DNA of 64,000 nt, taken from Periplaneta americana. Its lineage: Eukaryota; Arthropoda; Insecta; Blattodea; Blattidae. Below are positions 1 through 11,568 of the stretch, one piece after another (positions within the stretch are counted from its first letter, which is position 1; every line of letters begins with the position of its first letter). The DNA lies in NCBI RefSeq assembly GCF_040183065.1, contig NC_091119.1, positions 108,980,263-109,044,262 on the forward strand, read 5' to 3'. The position numbers were made by a program, and so were the translations under genes. Under the pieces are notes generated by a model. The model did not search any database. It was not told where the DNA came from and was given only the letters and a program-made list of their open reading frames with translations.

Positions 1-510
1 AAAATAGCTTCTTCAAATGACTAGAAAATCAGGCAAAAGCATCGTGCGTTTACAGACGAAAAACTTGTTGAAAGAGGAACTGCTCTGGAATGTAATCCTG
101 AAGTCACTGACACATGTAACAGATGAGGAAGGAATTTCTAAAGCTTGTGCAAGATGGTGGGATACCAGTAATAAAATAAAAGTTGAAATTAAAGCTCTAA
201 AGAATTTCATGGACTGGCGAAATGCAATGAATAAGATGCAATGTTAGTCATACTTCTTGAGCATTAACTTATAATGCAATCCAAATTAAATTTGTGGAGA
301 ACAATGAATTTATGTCAGCTTTGTACAGGACCCTGTTAAATTTACAACTTCTCTAACAATAACGAATATGTCGATAACATTAATGATCATGCAAAGTCTA
401 GCTAGCTATTCATTTTTATATGCTACACCATGAGGAAAGTCAAAGGCAGCAAAATGATCTTCAGCTTCAAAGTAATATCCTTGGAGGGAGATGCTGATCT
501 TATCAATATA
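1..510. other. Intergenic, nothing recognised
   Basis: No feature can be supported here. A 76-codon reading frame at 17-247 (+) is rich in Lys and Trp and faintly recalls MADF-type DNA-binding domains of Harbinger elements, but no diagnostic motif is visible. The stretch ends at the TA dinucleotide that precedes the mariner element. Confidence 0.5.
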
Positions 511-1829
511 CGAGGCCTGTCTAAAATGTATCCGACCTTAAATTTTCCCGCGCAAAGTAGTGATTCTAAGGCGGCGCCACTGTGCACGGTGGAAGGAGGA
601 ACCGTAATGTGCATGCTTGAATTTTTTCACCGCATTCGCTTGTGCCAGTCACTGGCTGGTGGTCGCCAAGTAAGGTGCTGTTCTAAGTGTTTGTCGGATT
701 TAGTTTTCTCGCAAGATGACTGAACGAATTGAGCAAAGATAATGCATCAAATTTTGTCAAAAGCTTGGTGATTCTCAAAGTCAAACAATTCGTAAGATTC
801 AGCAGGTGTTTGGGGAAGATGCGATGGGTGTAACACAAATTAAGGAGTGGTTCAACCGATTCAAAGATGGCCGCACATCAGAGGAGAGTGAGCAGCGTTG
901 TGGCAGGCCCCAAACTGCTTGGAGTGCAGCTGTTGTTGAGAGGGTGCGAAATTTGGTGATGGCAGATCGTCGTTTGACCGTGCGGGAGATTGCCGAAGAG
1001 GTTGGAGTGAGTAAAGATTCTGCACATGCAATTTTGCGTGATGATTTGAACATGAACCGAGTGGCTGCGAAATTCGTGCCCAAGTTGTTGTCCCCAGAAC
1101 AAAAAGACCTCCGTCGTGACGTTGCACAGGACCTTCTGAACACCGCCAACACTGATCCTGGGTTTCTGAACACCGTGATAACTGGAGATGAGTCATGGGT
1201 GTACGGATACGACCCAGAAACAAAAAGACAGTCGTCGCAATGGAAGCATCCCGAGTCTCCAAGGCCGAAGAAAGCGCGGCAGGTGCGAAGCAAAATCAAG
1301 GTGATGCTGACTGTTTTCTTTGATGTCCGTGGAATTGTGCACACGAATACGCACCGGAAAGACAAACGGTGACAAAGGAGTACTATCACGATGTTCTCCG
1401 GCGACTCCGTGATGCAGTTCGGCGCAAAAGACCAGACATGTGGACGGCGAACAACTGGCACTTGCATCACGACAACGCCCCCGCACATTCATTCCAATTG
1501 ATCCACACTTTCTTGGCCAAACATGGAATTACAACCGTTCGCCAACCTCCCTACTCTCCAGACCACTTCTGGTTGTTTCCAAAATTGAAGACACCACTGA
1601 AAGGATCCCGTTTTGAGAGTAGAGAAGAGATAATGCGGAACGCGACGACGGAGCTGAACACCATTCCAAAAGAAGACTTCCAGAGGTGTTTCTGGAAGTG
1701 GAAGGATCGGTGGGCTAAGTGTGTGCAAGTACAAGGGGCCTACTTTGAAGGGGATTAGGGTCCCAACCCCGTCAGGTATTTGAAATATTTTTTCTGGCTA
1801 AAGGTCGGATACTTTTTAGACAGGCCTCG
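511..1829 (+). mobile_element. Full-length mariner transposon, inactive
   Basis: Both ends are visible. The left end starts CGAGGCCTGTCTAAAA at 511, and the complement of the right end at 1829 reads the same, with one mismatch in about 29 bases. A TA dinucleotide flanks each side (509-510 and 1830-1831), which is the Tc1/mariner target duplication. The length of 1319 bp is typical of mariner. Inside is one transposase gene on the + strand, broken. The near-identity of the two ends suggests a fairly recent insertion, older than the pogo element at 5904. Confidence 0.93.
715..1758 (+). pseudogene. Mariner transposase pseudogene
   Basis: This cut-and-paste transposase would bind the element's inverted ends and cleave DNA with a D,D34D triad. 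The start at 715 reads MTERIEQR. The HTH region follows (TIRKIQQVFGEDAMG, then GRPQTAWSAAVV and RLTVREIAEEVGVS). The first catalytic Asp is in TGDESWVYGYDPETK and the second in HHDNAPAH. The family's third motif, YSPDLAPxDF, is shortened to YSPDHFWLFPKLK, so the third catalytic Asp region is lost. The C-terminus ends with the family signature YFEGD. The frame is broken by a stop codon (TAA at 739) and by a frameshift around 1370, where EYYHDVLRRLRDAVRRKRP continues in another frame. The product cannot be active. Confidence 0.92.
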
Positions 1830-1831
1830 TA

Positions 1832-2328
1832 CCTGCCACTGGGAAAGGTAAAGAAAGAAAATTTTGGAAATCCTCCTCTGGAATCGACTAATAGCTCTAA
1901 GATGCTTGATGTTGCAGTGGCATTTAAAGGTTTAAGCGCACACGTACTTGCGAAAGTGCGGATGTACTGCGTGCTGCTGGTTGTGTGCAGCTGGGGACTC
2001 TGCAGGATTCTACACAGCACTGCAATGCGCCGACACGTGGGCTCATATACCTGCATGTTGACACGAGTAGCATCGCAACCATCCAGCCTCATGAGGGCCA
2101 CATCAATATTATAATTATCTAATCTGTGAAACAAACAAAATACAGATAAACTAATTAAGTTCAACAAGAGCAATCTGTTTATTCATTGTGTCTGCTTGAA
2201 ACCATTTAATTCACACTAAATCAAAGATATTTTAAGTATCCCATAAGTTATAATTAATTCTTACATTATTTGTAAAAATAAGTGGTTTTATAATAAAACT
2301 CTTTAAATTTCTACATTATCTATCAATA
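1832..2328. other. Intergenic, nothing recognised
   Basis: AT-rich sequence between the mariner and a SINE. I see no coding signal or repeat that I can name. Confidence 0.5.
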
Positions 2329-2336
2329 ATTAAAGG

Positions 2337-2573
2337 AAAAAAGGGAAAAGGCATCTCCTTTACACGACATAAAGGTGAAAGAGGTGATGTGGTCGGCACA
2401 ACACCTTTTAACCCACCTCCATCCACGGGAGAGGCCCAGTTACTCAATTGGATGGGAGGTTGAGTGAATCTCGGGGCCGTTCTGGGTTTGGTAAGAAGAA
2501 AAATTCCGCCACCACTTGGGATCTTCCAGTCTGTAGCCAATTGCTCCACCAACTGAGCTACTTGGCCGCCTAT
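2337..2573 (-). repeat. tRNA-headed SINE (family B), full length
   Basis: Read on the minus strand, the tRNA-like head begins near 2573. An A-box region (GTAGCTCAGTTGGTGGAGCA-like) is followed by a degenerate B box, a body containing GGCCCCGAGATTCA-like sequence, and a 3' end rich in CCTTTT. An 8 bp direct repeat ATTAAAGG flanks it (2329-2336 and 2574-2581), consistent with LINE-mediated insertion. Other copies of this family lie at 18386, 22846/23229, 23550, 27457 and 29874. The family label is mine. Confidence 0.8.
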
Positions 2574-2581
2574 ATTAAAGG

Positions 2582-3607
2582 GCAGAAGGCAGAATAAGAA
2601 TAACTTCAGTGTAACAACTATGTTGATGTCAGTGGTTGATGGTACGGTATCTCCAAACACTATTTCCTGACATTCACTTTGTAATACTAATTGCCACAAT
2701 ATTTATGAAATAATCATTGCAGAAATACTTGACAAATATATGTTCTCTAATTCTCATAATATTTTCCAAAATATATTATATACAGTAATTTTAAATCACG
2801 TTACTTAATAAAGCAATAATCACGTGCAGTTCAATCTGCTTTTGGTTTCAAACGAAAACATGAATCTAATTCTCATCGTGGATGAATGTTTCTTGAAAAC
2901 ACATAAATTGTTTCGTCAGAAAAATAAGCGTACTGTAACAAAAAATCTTGCCTAATTTTCTTTTAAAACTCCATACACTTAAAACATATTCGCTGATGTT
3001 ACATTTAAATACATGCAAATTTATTACAGCAGTTTCGATTATTCTCACTTTTTCAGCGATCAGGCTAGCAATTGCCAACAGTAACAAGTGTATAGTTTAT
3101 TTTTATACACACTTTTTGTTTGCTTGTTAATTAGAACAGGTGCGCTGAAACAGCGTGTCGCAAGAAATTAATTTAATTCTTCTCGCCTATTTTGAATGAC
3201 ACTTCAGAATTCCAACCTAAAACGAGTACGGACTACAGTCACAGCGTCTTTAGTCTCTTCGTACGATGTGAAAGAGCAGTCACTATTGCCTTACAATATA
3301 TATCTTTCTGCTACATTACTTTGCATTTAATGTTCAGAAAATGACTTCAAGAAGTTTCGAGCAAAGGTCACAAGTGTGCATACTTTACTTTGCAATACAA
3401 ATATCAAAGTCCATATATTTATTATTTAAATCTGTTGGAAAGCCATATGATTTGCAGATATGAGGTTGCATTTGTAAACTAGAAGACAGATTAGATAATA
3501 ATGCAATAAAATTAAACATACACGGAGTTTCAAGGGATCAAAATGATAAATTTGAATACAATTCTGACGTTCGCGTTAACGATAGATCACTTCAGAACAC
3601 GCTTCGA
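2582..3607. other. Intergenic, nothing recognised
   Basis: AT-rich sequence with only short spurious frames. Nothing is supported up to the hAT target duplication at 3608. Confidence 0.5.
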
Positions 3608-4870
3608 GTTTCGACTAGAGATGGCCGATATTTCACAAACCGATATTTTGTCACAGGTATTTTTTTGTCACAGATAAACCTGTGACTGATGATGCGAAAT
3701 ATCTGTGACAAAATATCGCTATCGAAATCTGCTCCGTATTCAGTACTCTGTGACTGTTGCAACGTCTGCGACTGATATTTTCTCCTCTACGTCGTGGGTT
3801 TGCGCATGTGCATGATACAATAACAGCAATCGGGCGGTGGTATTCGATTATTTTTTCGTGATATTTTGTTCAATATTATTTTTTTCAAAGTGATGATGTG
3901 TTGCAAAGTTATTAGCGGCATTATAATAATACAATCATGAATCTAACATTTTGTTTTCATATTAAGTCTATATGTTTTATAAATATTTTATATATTCACC
4001 CGAGATCTTCACATTTTCATATTACTGTGAATATATATTAATGTATAAGTATTTTCCACTCAATTTTTACGCAGTAACAATATTTTTTTAAGTTATACTA
4101 TTAATTACAAACAGAATAGTTACAGGAGCCTACATTATTTTAATAACTTTACATGTACTTCTCTCATTTATGTATGATCCAGTTTTAATGTATAGCTCAA
4201 ACACGAACAGTGCAGGGTAGTATTAATTAAAATAATTAAACTTAAAATAAAATTATTTGTAATAAGTTCATTACCGGTATGTTGTTTATGGTTATTAACT
4301 CTTAGGAAATCGCACAGTGCTTTCTAACATTGGTACTCGTGTGGGGTGTTATTTTACCCAATTAATAGGCCTAATCAATGTTCTAAACTTGACACTTAGT
4401 GATATTTATCTAGATATTGTTAAAATCATCAACTTGCAAGTAATTTTCAACTTTTAAATATAATAATATGGGGTATTAGCAAAAATTGTCGATTTTATAA
4501 ATTCCAAAAAGATCTGACATCTAGCAGACACTGCTCCAACAAATCGTTCTCATTGCCCTTGCACACTTTTAAAATAGACCTACACTTACACATAAATGGG
4601 ATAATTAATTACATTTGAAAATAAGGGGTATCAAACGTAAATCATGTTAGTTCATTCCGTATCACTGAACGTTATGCTCTTCCGAACTTTCGAAGCATTT
4701 CTCACAAGCCGACAACAGCACCTATAGAATTAAAACCGAACGAGATAAAACTTATTTGGCTAAACTAACCTTGAGGTAGTTTCCTTCGTATTACCCTTAT
4801 ACACCTTGCATATACGAATCTGTGACAGGTTAGGTTTGGTTAGTTTAGGCTTTGTTATGCCTTAGATATA

Positions 4871-5042
4871 CGATCAACTGCATCTCCACAAACAATCAAA
4901 TTCGACGATTTTCACATCCGAAATCACCGAAACTACCTCAGCGCTAGTTTAACCTGAGCAACTGTCTCTCCACAAAAAATTTCCTTATAAATGCAATGAT
5001 TTTCACATCCGAAATTGCCGAAACTACTTCAGCGCTAGTTTC
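4871..5042. repeat. Imperfect ~86 bp tandem duplication
   Basis: Two adjacent units (about 4871-4953 and 4957-5042) share ATTTTCACATCCGAAAT, a CCGAAACTAC block and TCAGCGCTAGTTT, with substitutions and a small indel. The duplication lies inside the hAT element. Confidence 0.75.
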
Positions 5043-5087
5043 ACCATCTTATTATAAATGATGTAGTGATTACACGATTTAAATAAT

Positions 5088-5106
5088 AATAATAATAATA
5101 ATAATA
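5088..5106. repeat. Short (TAA)n microsatellite
   Basis: About six ATA/TAA units within the hAT element. Confidence 0.9.
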
Positions 5107-5839
5107 CCATTGGTTACCAATACTTTATCTTGTGTAAAATCCTGTCTGAACAACTGTCTTGTTCTGTAATTAATTATTTTCTATTGTTTTTCCGAATACT
5201 TATGTTTCGTTAATTTTTATTCTGACTCAATATTATAATGTTAATGCACGACTTAAAATAATTTATCGATTATATTATATACAATAAAAAGGATCAATTT
5301 TTAAAACGATTAGGATAATCACATAACCTCAATTTCTCCGTACCCAACTACATTAAAAATTATCAACTGATTTCGTATCTACAATTAACTACGATATAAC
5401 CTCTTGGTATATGAGGTTAACTTTTTACATGTTACTGTTCAGTTAGATTAGTATTTATTTGTTAATGGTACATGTACATAATTTATTTGTTGGATTTTCC
5501 CATATAAACCACTGAAATGTGGCGTGTATAGAGAAATCATATTCACATTGCACTGCTCTTCAATATTTCCTGTTAATTTTTATCGGTGTGACAAAATATC
5601 GGTATAATTCATGCATATTGTGCTTACTTAGCGATATAAAATATCGGTGTGACAAAATCACAGATAAAAGTCACAGATATTTAATTGTCACAGTCACAGT
5701 TGTCACAGATACTTGAAAATATCGTTTAAGCTCAACTCTAGTTTCGACTACTTTAATTCTGCATGGATAATAGAAAAAGGAGATGTAGGACAGTTTGTGA
5801 GCTGAACTAATATTGCTTGTTACAATGCCTACTAGATGG

Positions 5840-5843
<4 letters not shown>

Positions 5844-5898
<55 letters not shown>
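5844..5898. repeat. (TA)n microsatellite
   Basis: An uninterrupted AT dinucleotide run abuts the left end of the pogo element. Because pogo targets TA, this is either the original target or an expansion seeded by the TA duplication. Confidence 0.95.
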
Positions 5899-5902
<4 letters not shown>

Positions 5903-6446
5903 AGGGGAGATGCAGGCAATGGCGGTCACCTAAGCGAAATCTGGCTGTGTCATACAACTAATAATCCAATTCGAATTTTGGTGAAGGCATTAGAACTGTT
6001 GAACTATTCACTTTCAACTGCATATATTAAAATTTTATAAACAGTTGTTAATTTTTATATAAATCCTTTAATTAAAGACCAATGCATTGACCGGAATTCC
6101 CAGCATATGAAGGTAATAACGGTCATGAAATTTAAAATTGAATTTAAAGGGAGCAACCTATCATATGATTTATTTAATATATTCTAGGTTACAATGCATG
6201 TACCAATCAATGCAATTACACAAAAACAATGTTATAATGGATATGAAAATTAAAAGTCTTATGTTTACATCTGTCTTTCTCCAAAACAGTTAGAAATTAT
6301 ATTAAAAAAAAAAAACAAAACAAAATAACTGCATACAATATTTTGTTACCTACAAATCTGCCTTAAGGAAGTTACATGAAAGACAATCTCATACGTTTTC
6401 AGTTACAGATATAGTTAAAAGATTTTCTCAGGTTTCTGAACGGAAA

Positions 6447-8219
6447 TTAATCATTCATGTTAAGGCAGTCACAGTCATACCCCTCGGCACTATCACAACC
6501 ACTACATGCTGCATTTACCCACTTTCCGCAGCTTGTACAACGATACCACAAATCACCATTCATGCCATAATCATTGCGCAGAAAGCACTTCTCTCTGTCA
6601 CTCTCCAATTCATCACTGCTATCACACATGACGAGATCATCAACCTATGATGAATATTCAAAGAACTTCTTGGGGAGTTTTTTCTTTGCAACAGATCTCT
6701 TCGCAGCAGATCTTTTAGGCTCGTATTTCTTTTCTTCTTTCTGCGACAGTTTCTTCTGTTTTTTAGCCTCAAACTTTTTCTTCATAGGTGAAGAAGTGAG
6801 TATTTCAGAGTGCTGCTTTTTCCTTCCTCCTGATCTTCTATTGTTAGATGTACTAGGTCCAGGTGATATCTCATTCAAAATTGTGGAAATACTGATTTGT
6901 GTGTCATTGCATTTTTCCTTTTCTCCTGGTGTTTCATTGACAGCTGCAGAAACAGTTGACTGAGCAGCAACATTGCACTCTAATGGAGCAGAAACAGGGT
7001 GAGATGAACAGATGTTTGACTGATTAGGGGGATTACACTGTGATGTGGCTGGGTGAAGATCAGGGTTATAATAATCTGAATCTGGAAACAAATTGGGATT
7101 TAAAGGGAAAATTCCTGTTGCTTCAAAACCTGATAAAGCATTCGCTATGTTAGCAACTCTGGGATATGCTTTGTTGAATAATTCTGCAAGATTGTCAGGT
7201 CTGATACACTTGTACTTGTTCATTTTCATGTAGGTATCACACTCCTTATTAAATCTTGTCTTAAGAGGTCCAAAGAATGTCACATCAAGTGGCTGGGTTC
7301 TGTGAGAAGTGTGGGGTGGCAATGAAACCATAACAATATTTTTCATCCTGCAGAATTCATATGCCTCTAAGGTGCAATGGGAGTAATGGTTGTCAAGGAT
7401 CAGAAGGATAGGGCTTTCTGGAGTAGGACGGGAGTGATGGGCAAAATGTTTCAACCACTTCAAGAAAAGTTCTTCATTGGACCAACCATTTTTGGAACAA
7501 CTGTACAGTGCATCAGTAGGTCCGCCTTTTTCAAGAGTCGGACTCATTCGTTTCCGAGCATATATAAACATCGGGGGAATATAGTTCCCAGCAGCACTCA
7601 TGGCACATATCACAGTGGCGTGTGTGCCACGCTCTGCACTTGTAGCTGCTCCTACTCGTTTTTGGCCTTTGGGTGCCAAAATAGTTCCAGGTTCTTGGAC
7701 TGTTCCAATCCCTGTTTCGTCTACATTGTAGACATGTGATGCCGAGAATCCATACTTTAGAAAAACTTCCTTATTGAAACCTTTAATGCGGTTAATACTT
7801 ACTGCCTCTGGTTTTCTCAAAGACAAAGAAGGGTTTCGCTTCAGGAAACCTTCAAGCCAATAACGTCCTGCCACTTTTGTTTCTTTAGAGAATGGATGTT
7901 TTATTTTATATGCTTCAGCAAACTCAAAGGCTGCACGCTTTACATCATTTGGCGTTAGACCATAGAAGAGATTTGCCAAAACTTTTAACTGGTTGCACAT
8001 CTCTACTTCTTGGTCAGGAGTAAAAATTGACTTCTTTCCTAATTTAGGATCATTATAGTTCTGCTTACTTATCCTCCCCTGAAGTGTGCTGAAGGAGATT
8101 CCAGTAGACTTTGACACTGACTTGATGGACTTTCCATCCTGAATAGCCTTTACGGCTCTTTGAAAATCTTCTGCTGTCCAGCTGCCTCTGTTTGTCTTAC
8201 GTCTGTATTTGCCTACCAT
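6447..8219 (-). CDS. Pogo/Tigger-type DDE transposase, one stop near the tail
   Basis: The transposase for the surrounding element. I start it at MVGKYRRK (8219) rather than the upstream ATG at 8234, because the family begins close to its DNA-binding domain. Residues 13-52 (GSWTAEDFQRAVKAI...STLQGRISK) form a psq-type helix-turn-helix, followed by a CENP-B-like second binding region. The DDE_1 catalytic core shows YNVDETG (D167), LILDNHYSH (D276) and TQPLDVTFFGPLK (D312), giving a DD35D spacing. A Lys-rich segment, probably nuclear targeting, ends at a TAG codon (6645-6647) after 524 residues. The same frame continues for 65 residues with a Cys-rich, PHD-like tail (WYRCTSCGKWVNAACSGCD). In relatives a tail like this belongs to the same protein, so the TAG looks like a late nonsense change. 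Loss of the tail may leave catalysis intact. Confidence 0.88.
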
Positions 8220-8289
8220 CTGAAGGAAATGCAAAAATAAATAGATGACTAGATAGACAGATTATTAATTAATTAATTAATTAATAATT

Positions 8290-8468
8290 AAATAAAAATA
8301 AATGAATAATATTAAACGCGCGAACTAGTAAGAATGAAACTATAATACTTGACATAATGCTTGTGATGCATTTCGAAAGGCTATATTCACGCGAAGGTAA
8401 TGCCAGTATAGTGAAGGTAATGGCGGTCAGTTGACCGGTACTGCCTTCATTGCAGACAGTTTGTAAAA
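8290..8468. promoter_or_regulatory. Pogo subterminal repeats
   Basis: GAAGGTAATGCCAGTATAG (near 8392) and GAAGGTAATGGCGGTCAG (near 8410), followed by a partial inverted copy, repeat the motif of the element's tips. They are likely binding sites for its transposase just upstream of the transposase start. This is inferred from repetition only. Confidence 0.45.
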
Positions 8469-8676
8469 ATGCAACCATAAATTAATGAATGTAGGTACCG
8501 ATATCAAACTGTTACTCACTGACTAGCAACATGTATGGGTATATTCCTAGTGTGTAAGTATTAAATAAAACAAGATTAATTACTTACAGCAGCAGTCTGA
8601 AGTTCGTTTTGATTTACAAGAATATCAATGAAAACACACATGCACTCCTCGTAACAGCTACGATTCAACTACTACT

Positions 8677-8699
8677 AAAAAAAAAAAAAAAAAAAAAAA
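8677..8699. repeat. Poly-A run
   Basis: A homopolymer A run inside the right part of the pogo element. Confidence 0.95.
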
Positions 8700-8842
8700 G
8701 AGTCTTGCACATAGTTAATATCACCCTTCCAAGAGTGCAGCACCAATCGGAAGATAAAATCGAGTTGTTGTTTTTGAGTTAAAGGGGTGACCGGCATTCC
8801 CAACTGACCGGGCCTACCTGCAGCTCCCCTATATATATTTTT

Positions 8843-9353
8843 CACACAGGATGTAAGGGGTATAAGTGTCATTATTTTAACTGATGATTATATTAAAGTC
8901 ATAAGGAAGAAAAAAGTCTTTCATTTTTTTTCTAATTGCAATATTTAACTAATTATTAAAGTTTACATATTAAACGTTTTGGGACGTTGCTGGATGGGGA
9001 GGGGAGAGTTTAGAAGTACACAATACAGCTCAAGCAGGAGGGAGGGGCTTTTTTAGAAGTACACAGTACAACTCAAGCGGGTGCAGACATACGGGACATA
9101 CCGGTGCAAAACAGATGCTCTGTTCTAATGCAGGAGCGACAATGACTAAACTGCTGTTTACATAAAACGAGCAGCAAAATCAATACAAATTTTCAATATT
9201 ATTAATAGAACATTATGGTAAATTTAAATTTTATGTAAAAATATTGCTCCATTTTTTTATTGTACGTCTAAAGAATAAAAAATAATGGTTTTCTGCACAA
9301 AATCAAACGAATTTTTTTTATAATGCAACATTTTAATCTCTCCCGCTTCCGTA
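8843..9353. other. Intergenic with 43 bp local duplication
   Basis: TTTAGAAGTACACA begins at 9009 and again at 9052. Both copies continue RTACARCTCAAGCRGG, giving an imperfect tandem duplication of about 43 bp. Nothing else is recognised. Confidence 0.6.
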
Positions 9354-9557
9354 AAATTTCTGGTTGTGTGAGTGTCGAAACGGGGTAAGAGACTTCTTAG
9401 TTCTAATAATCGTTAAGAAACTGCTACAAAAGTTCGCCGATTAGATAACCTTCTTCGAGGAAAACGTTGACGGTACATCCTTCTTGCCTCACTTGAATTA
9501 CGACGACTTCCTCCATAAATTAATAACATATGATATTCCTAAACTGTGAATGACATT
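9354..9557 (-). pseudogene. Mariner-like transposase N-terminus remnant
   Basis: The minus strand reads, with two stops, MSFTV...EYHMLLIYGGS, then RNSSEARRMYRQRFPRRR, then LSNRRTFVAVS. This pattern (an acidic or polar start, then NAREARRLYAERFPNRR, then a TFxxVxxRL block) is the N-terminal helix-turn-helix common to a large group of insect mariner-like transposases. No catalytic domain or end is visible nearby, so this is a short fossil fragment. The frame shift after the block and the stops exclude function. Confidence 0.55.
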
Positions 9558-11568
9558 GTAAGTTGTTTATCGAATACCCTGTACTGAACGGCCATCCGCT
9601 CGGCAGTAGAGCTATAGACAGGGAGCTTGAACTCAGCTGACTCGCACTTAAGTTAGTGCAGAGCGTCATAAGGGATGCTCCCAGAATATGTATAAACGCC
9701 AAGCCAAGAGAAAACTATCATCTTCTGATTAATTTATCTCTGAACAAAATATTTAATTTTATATACTGTACATAAGGACTTTTAAAACTTGTTATCGTTT
9801 GTATATATTTTTGACTAGTTAATTTATATATTTTTCCTTTTGTTATTTAATTCTGTACAATGTAGGCCTACAAAGTATTTTCATTCATGTAATCTTATTT
9901 TCATGTTTCTCTTAATATTTTAAATTTGTACTTGTGAATGGCACTGGAATTTATCAATGGCTATGATATCACACATTTCAAGTAATTATTCACTTAAAAT
10001 TTGTTTTCACAGAATCTTGGAACATGAATGTATATTTATTTAGTGAGTTCTTGATACAAAGATATAGATTACTTTAAAAAAAAACTAGAGCTAAATATTT
10101 TTGAGGATGATGATATTTTAGCACTTTATACTGAAATACATAAAAAACTCAAAATTGTGCAATTAGACACTTTTACTTAAAATTTATGGTTCAGTGTTAT
10201 CATTCTCTTCCTTTTGCCAGTATTTCATACATATGTCCCGGTTATGTTTAGGAAAAATGGAATCCACTTAACCATATAAAAGAGGCTCTTCGTTAAAATT
10301 GTTTTGCTATAATATTTGTAGGATACGTAATGAAGTTGACAATAAAAAAACAAACAAAATGTTACCATAGTTATTGCATTATTATTGATGTTTCCGAATC
10401 GAAATAAATAATTTCTACCAATTTCAGGTTGCACTTCTTTCTATTAGTACTTATGTAAAATAAAATATATAGAAATAACTAAAATAAAAGAATTTATAAC
10501 CAAATGTCACGTAATTAATGCATTTTATTTAGATAAATTATTATTTCATGTATGTTTCTTCATGGTGTAAATTATTGTATAACATACTAATATTGGTAGG
10601 AGGATCGTTGCGACAGAAGTATGTCGTCTTCAATTATTTCGTCTTGACTGATATTTATTATTCAATAATATAATAATTTTTTCCAGTTAATAATAGTTCT
10701 ACAGTACTGTATATGTTAAAGTACTCATAAAGTGAATGCTAATGAATTTTAAATGATTTAGTTTTGTAAAACAATATTAACCCGAATTTTTGTAATATGA
10801 TTATTTATTCTGGCCAATCTTTGATATCGCTTCATAACACACACGGGACTGACGTCTGATTTAATTTTCTTTATGGGTTAAATGAGGGAATAACTAAGTG
10901 ACATTAAGCCAAATATGTGACTGAGGGGATTACTTAAGTGATATGAGATCAAAGAATTGTGCAGAGTGAGGAGATACCAAAGTTTCACCTATATTCTTTA
11001 TATTTTTATTCCATTCAATTGAACAGAAACCTCGGTATAACCAATGCTGGCTTTTCAATAGCACGCGACACTGAAATATTCAACTTGGGTTAAGTTAGGT
11101 TAGTTTCGCTCGTAAATGTTTAAGTCTGTAAAGTTTAAATTTGATTTCGTGGTATCGTGATTATAAAAATTAATTACAATAGTATCAATATACTATACTT
11201 TTCTCTTAGTCAGATTAATACATGAACATTACTAATCTAACCTAGGCTAAATTATTATGTACATACAATAAGTACATTTCACACATGCATATTAATAGCT
11301 CTCAAAAGATATTCCAATTTTTATTTGAAAATCTGCTTGTGCAGTGATACGCAGCACATGTCGAGATCTTGAAATTAGTTGATTAATGAATAAAAACGAC
11401 GATGTAACACCACAAGTAACTGCTTATGTGCTAAGCGGTAGCTAATGTTTTGGTAGCATCATGATGACGACTGTCTGCAAGCGCGGCTTCACCTCCAATC
11501 TGTTTTTGTCTACTCTATGTCTTCTGTTCTCGTTGGTGCATATAAACAATTTGTTCATTGTTGAGGCG
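9558..11568. other. Intergenic, nothing recognised
   Basis: About 2 kb of AT-rich sequence with no supported gene or named repeat. A TAGGCCTA octamer occurs at 9863. Confidence 0.5.

Larger units (their letters stand above)
3616..5740. mobile_element. Non-autonomous hAT transposon, 2.1 kb
   Basis: The left end starts TAGAGATGGCCGATA and the complement of the right end starts TAGAGTTGAGC. Both match hAT-type termini (TAGAG...). An exact 8 bp duplication GTTTCGAC flanks the element (3608-3615 and 5741-5748), the hallmark of hAT integration. No transposase frame is present in 2125 bp, so it must be moved in trans. Both subterminal regions carry many copies of TGTGACA and CGATATTTTGTCACA in both orientations (about 3640-3790 and 5580-5730), probably transposase-binding arrays. 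The interior is AT-rich, with an internal ~86 bp tandem duplication and a (TAA)n run. Confidence 0.88.
5904..8829 (-). mobile_element. Nearly intact pogo-type DNA transposon
   Basis: The left end reads GGGGAGATGCAGG and the complement of the right end reads GGGGAGCTGCAGG. Each is bordered by TA (5902-5903 and 8830-8831), the pogo/Tc1 target duplication. A shared AATGSCGGTCACC block follows on both sides, further in on the right. The 2926 bp element holds one long minus-strand transposase frame. Motifs related to GGTAATGGCGGTCA recur inside both ends (near 5915, 6084, 6110, 8395, 8413 and 8790). The long open frame and the recognisable ends suggest a young insertion. Confidence 0.9.

Noticed and set aside
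13-247. Overlapping short frames on both strands at the window start
   Set aside because: The faint MADF-like look of the plus frame is not backed by any diagnostic motif or by a neighbouring element end.
799-1734. Long minus-strand frames opposite the mariner
   Set aside because: They are antisense shadows of the transposase on the plus strand.
5671-6040. Frames encoding Tyr-Ile repeats
   Set aside because: They are translations of the (TA)n microsatellite.
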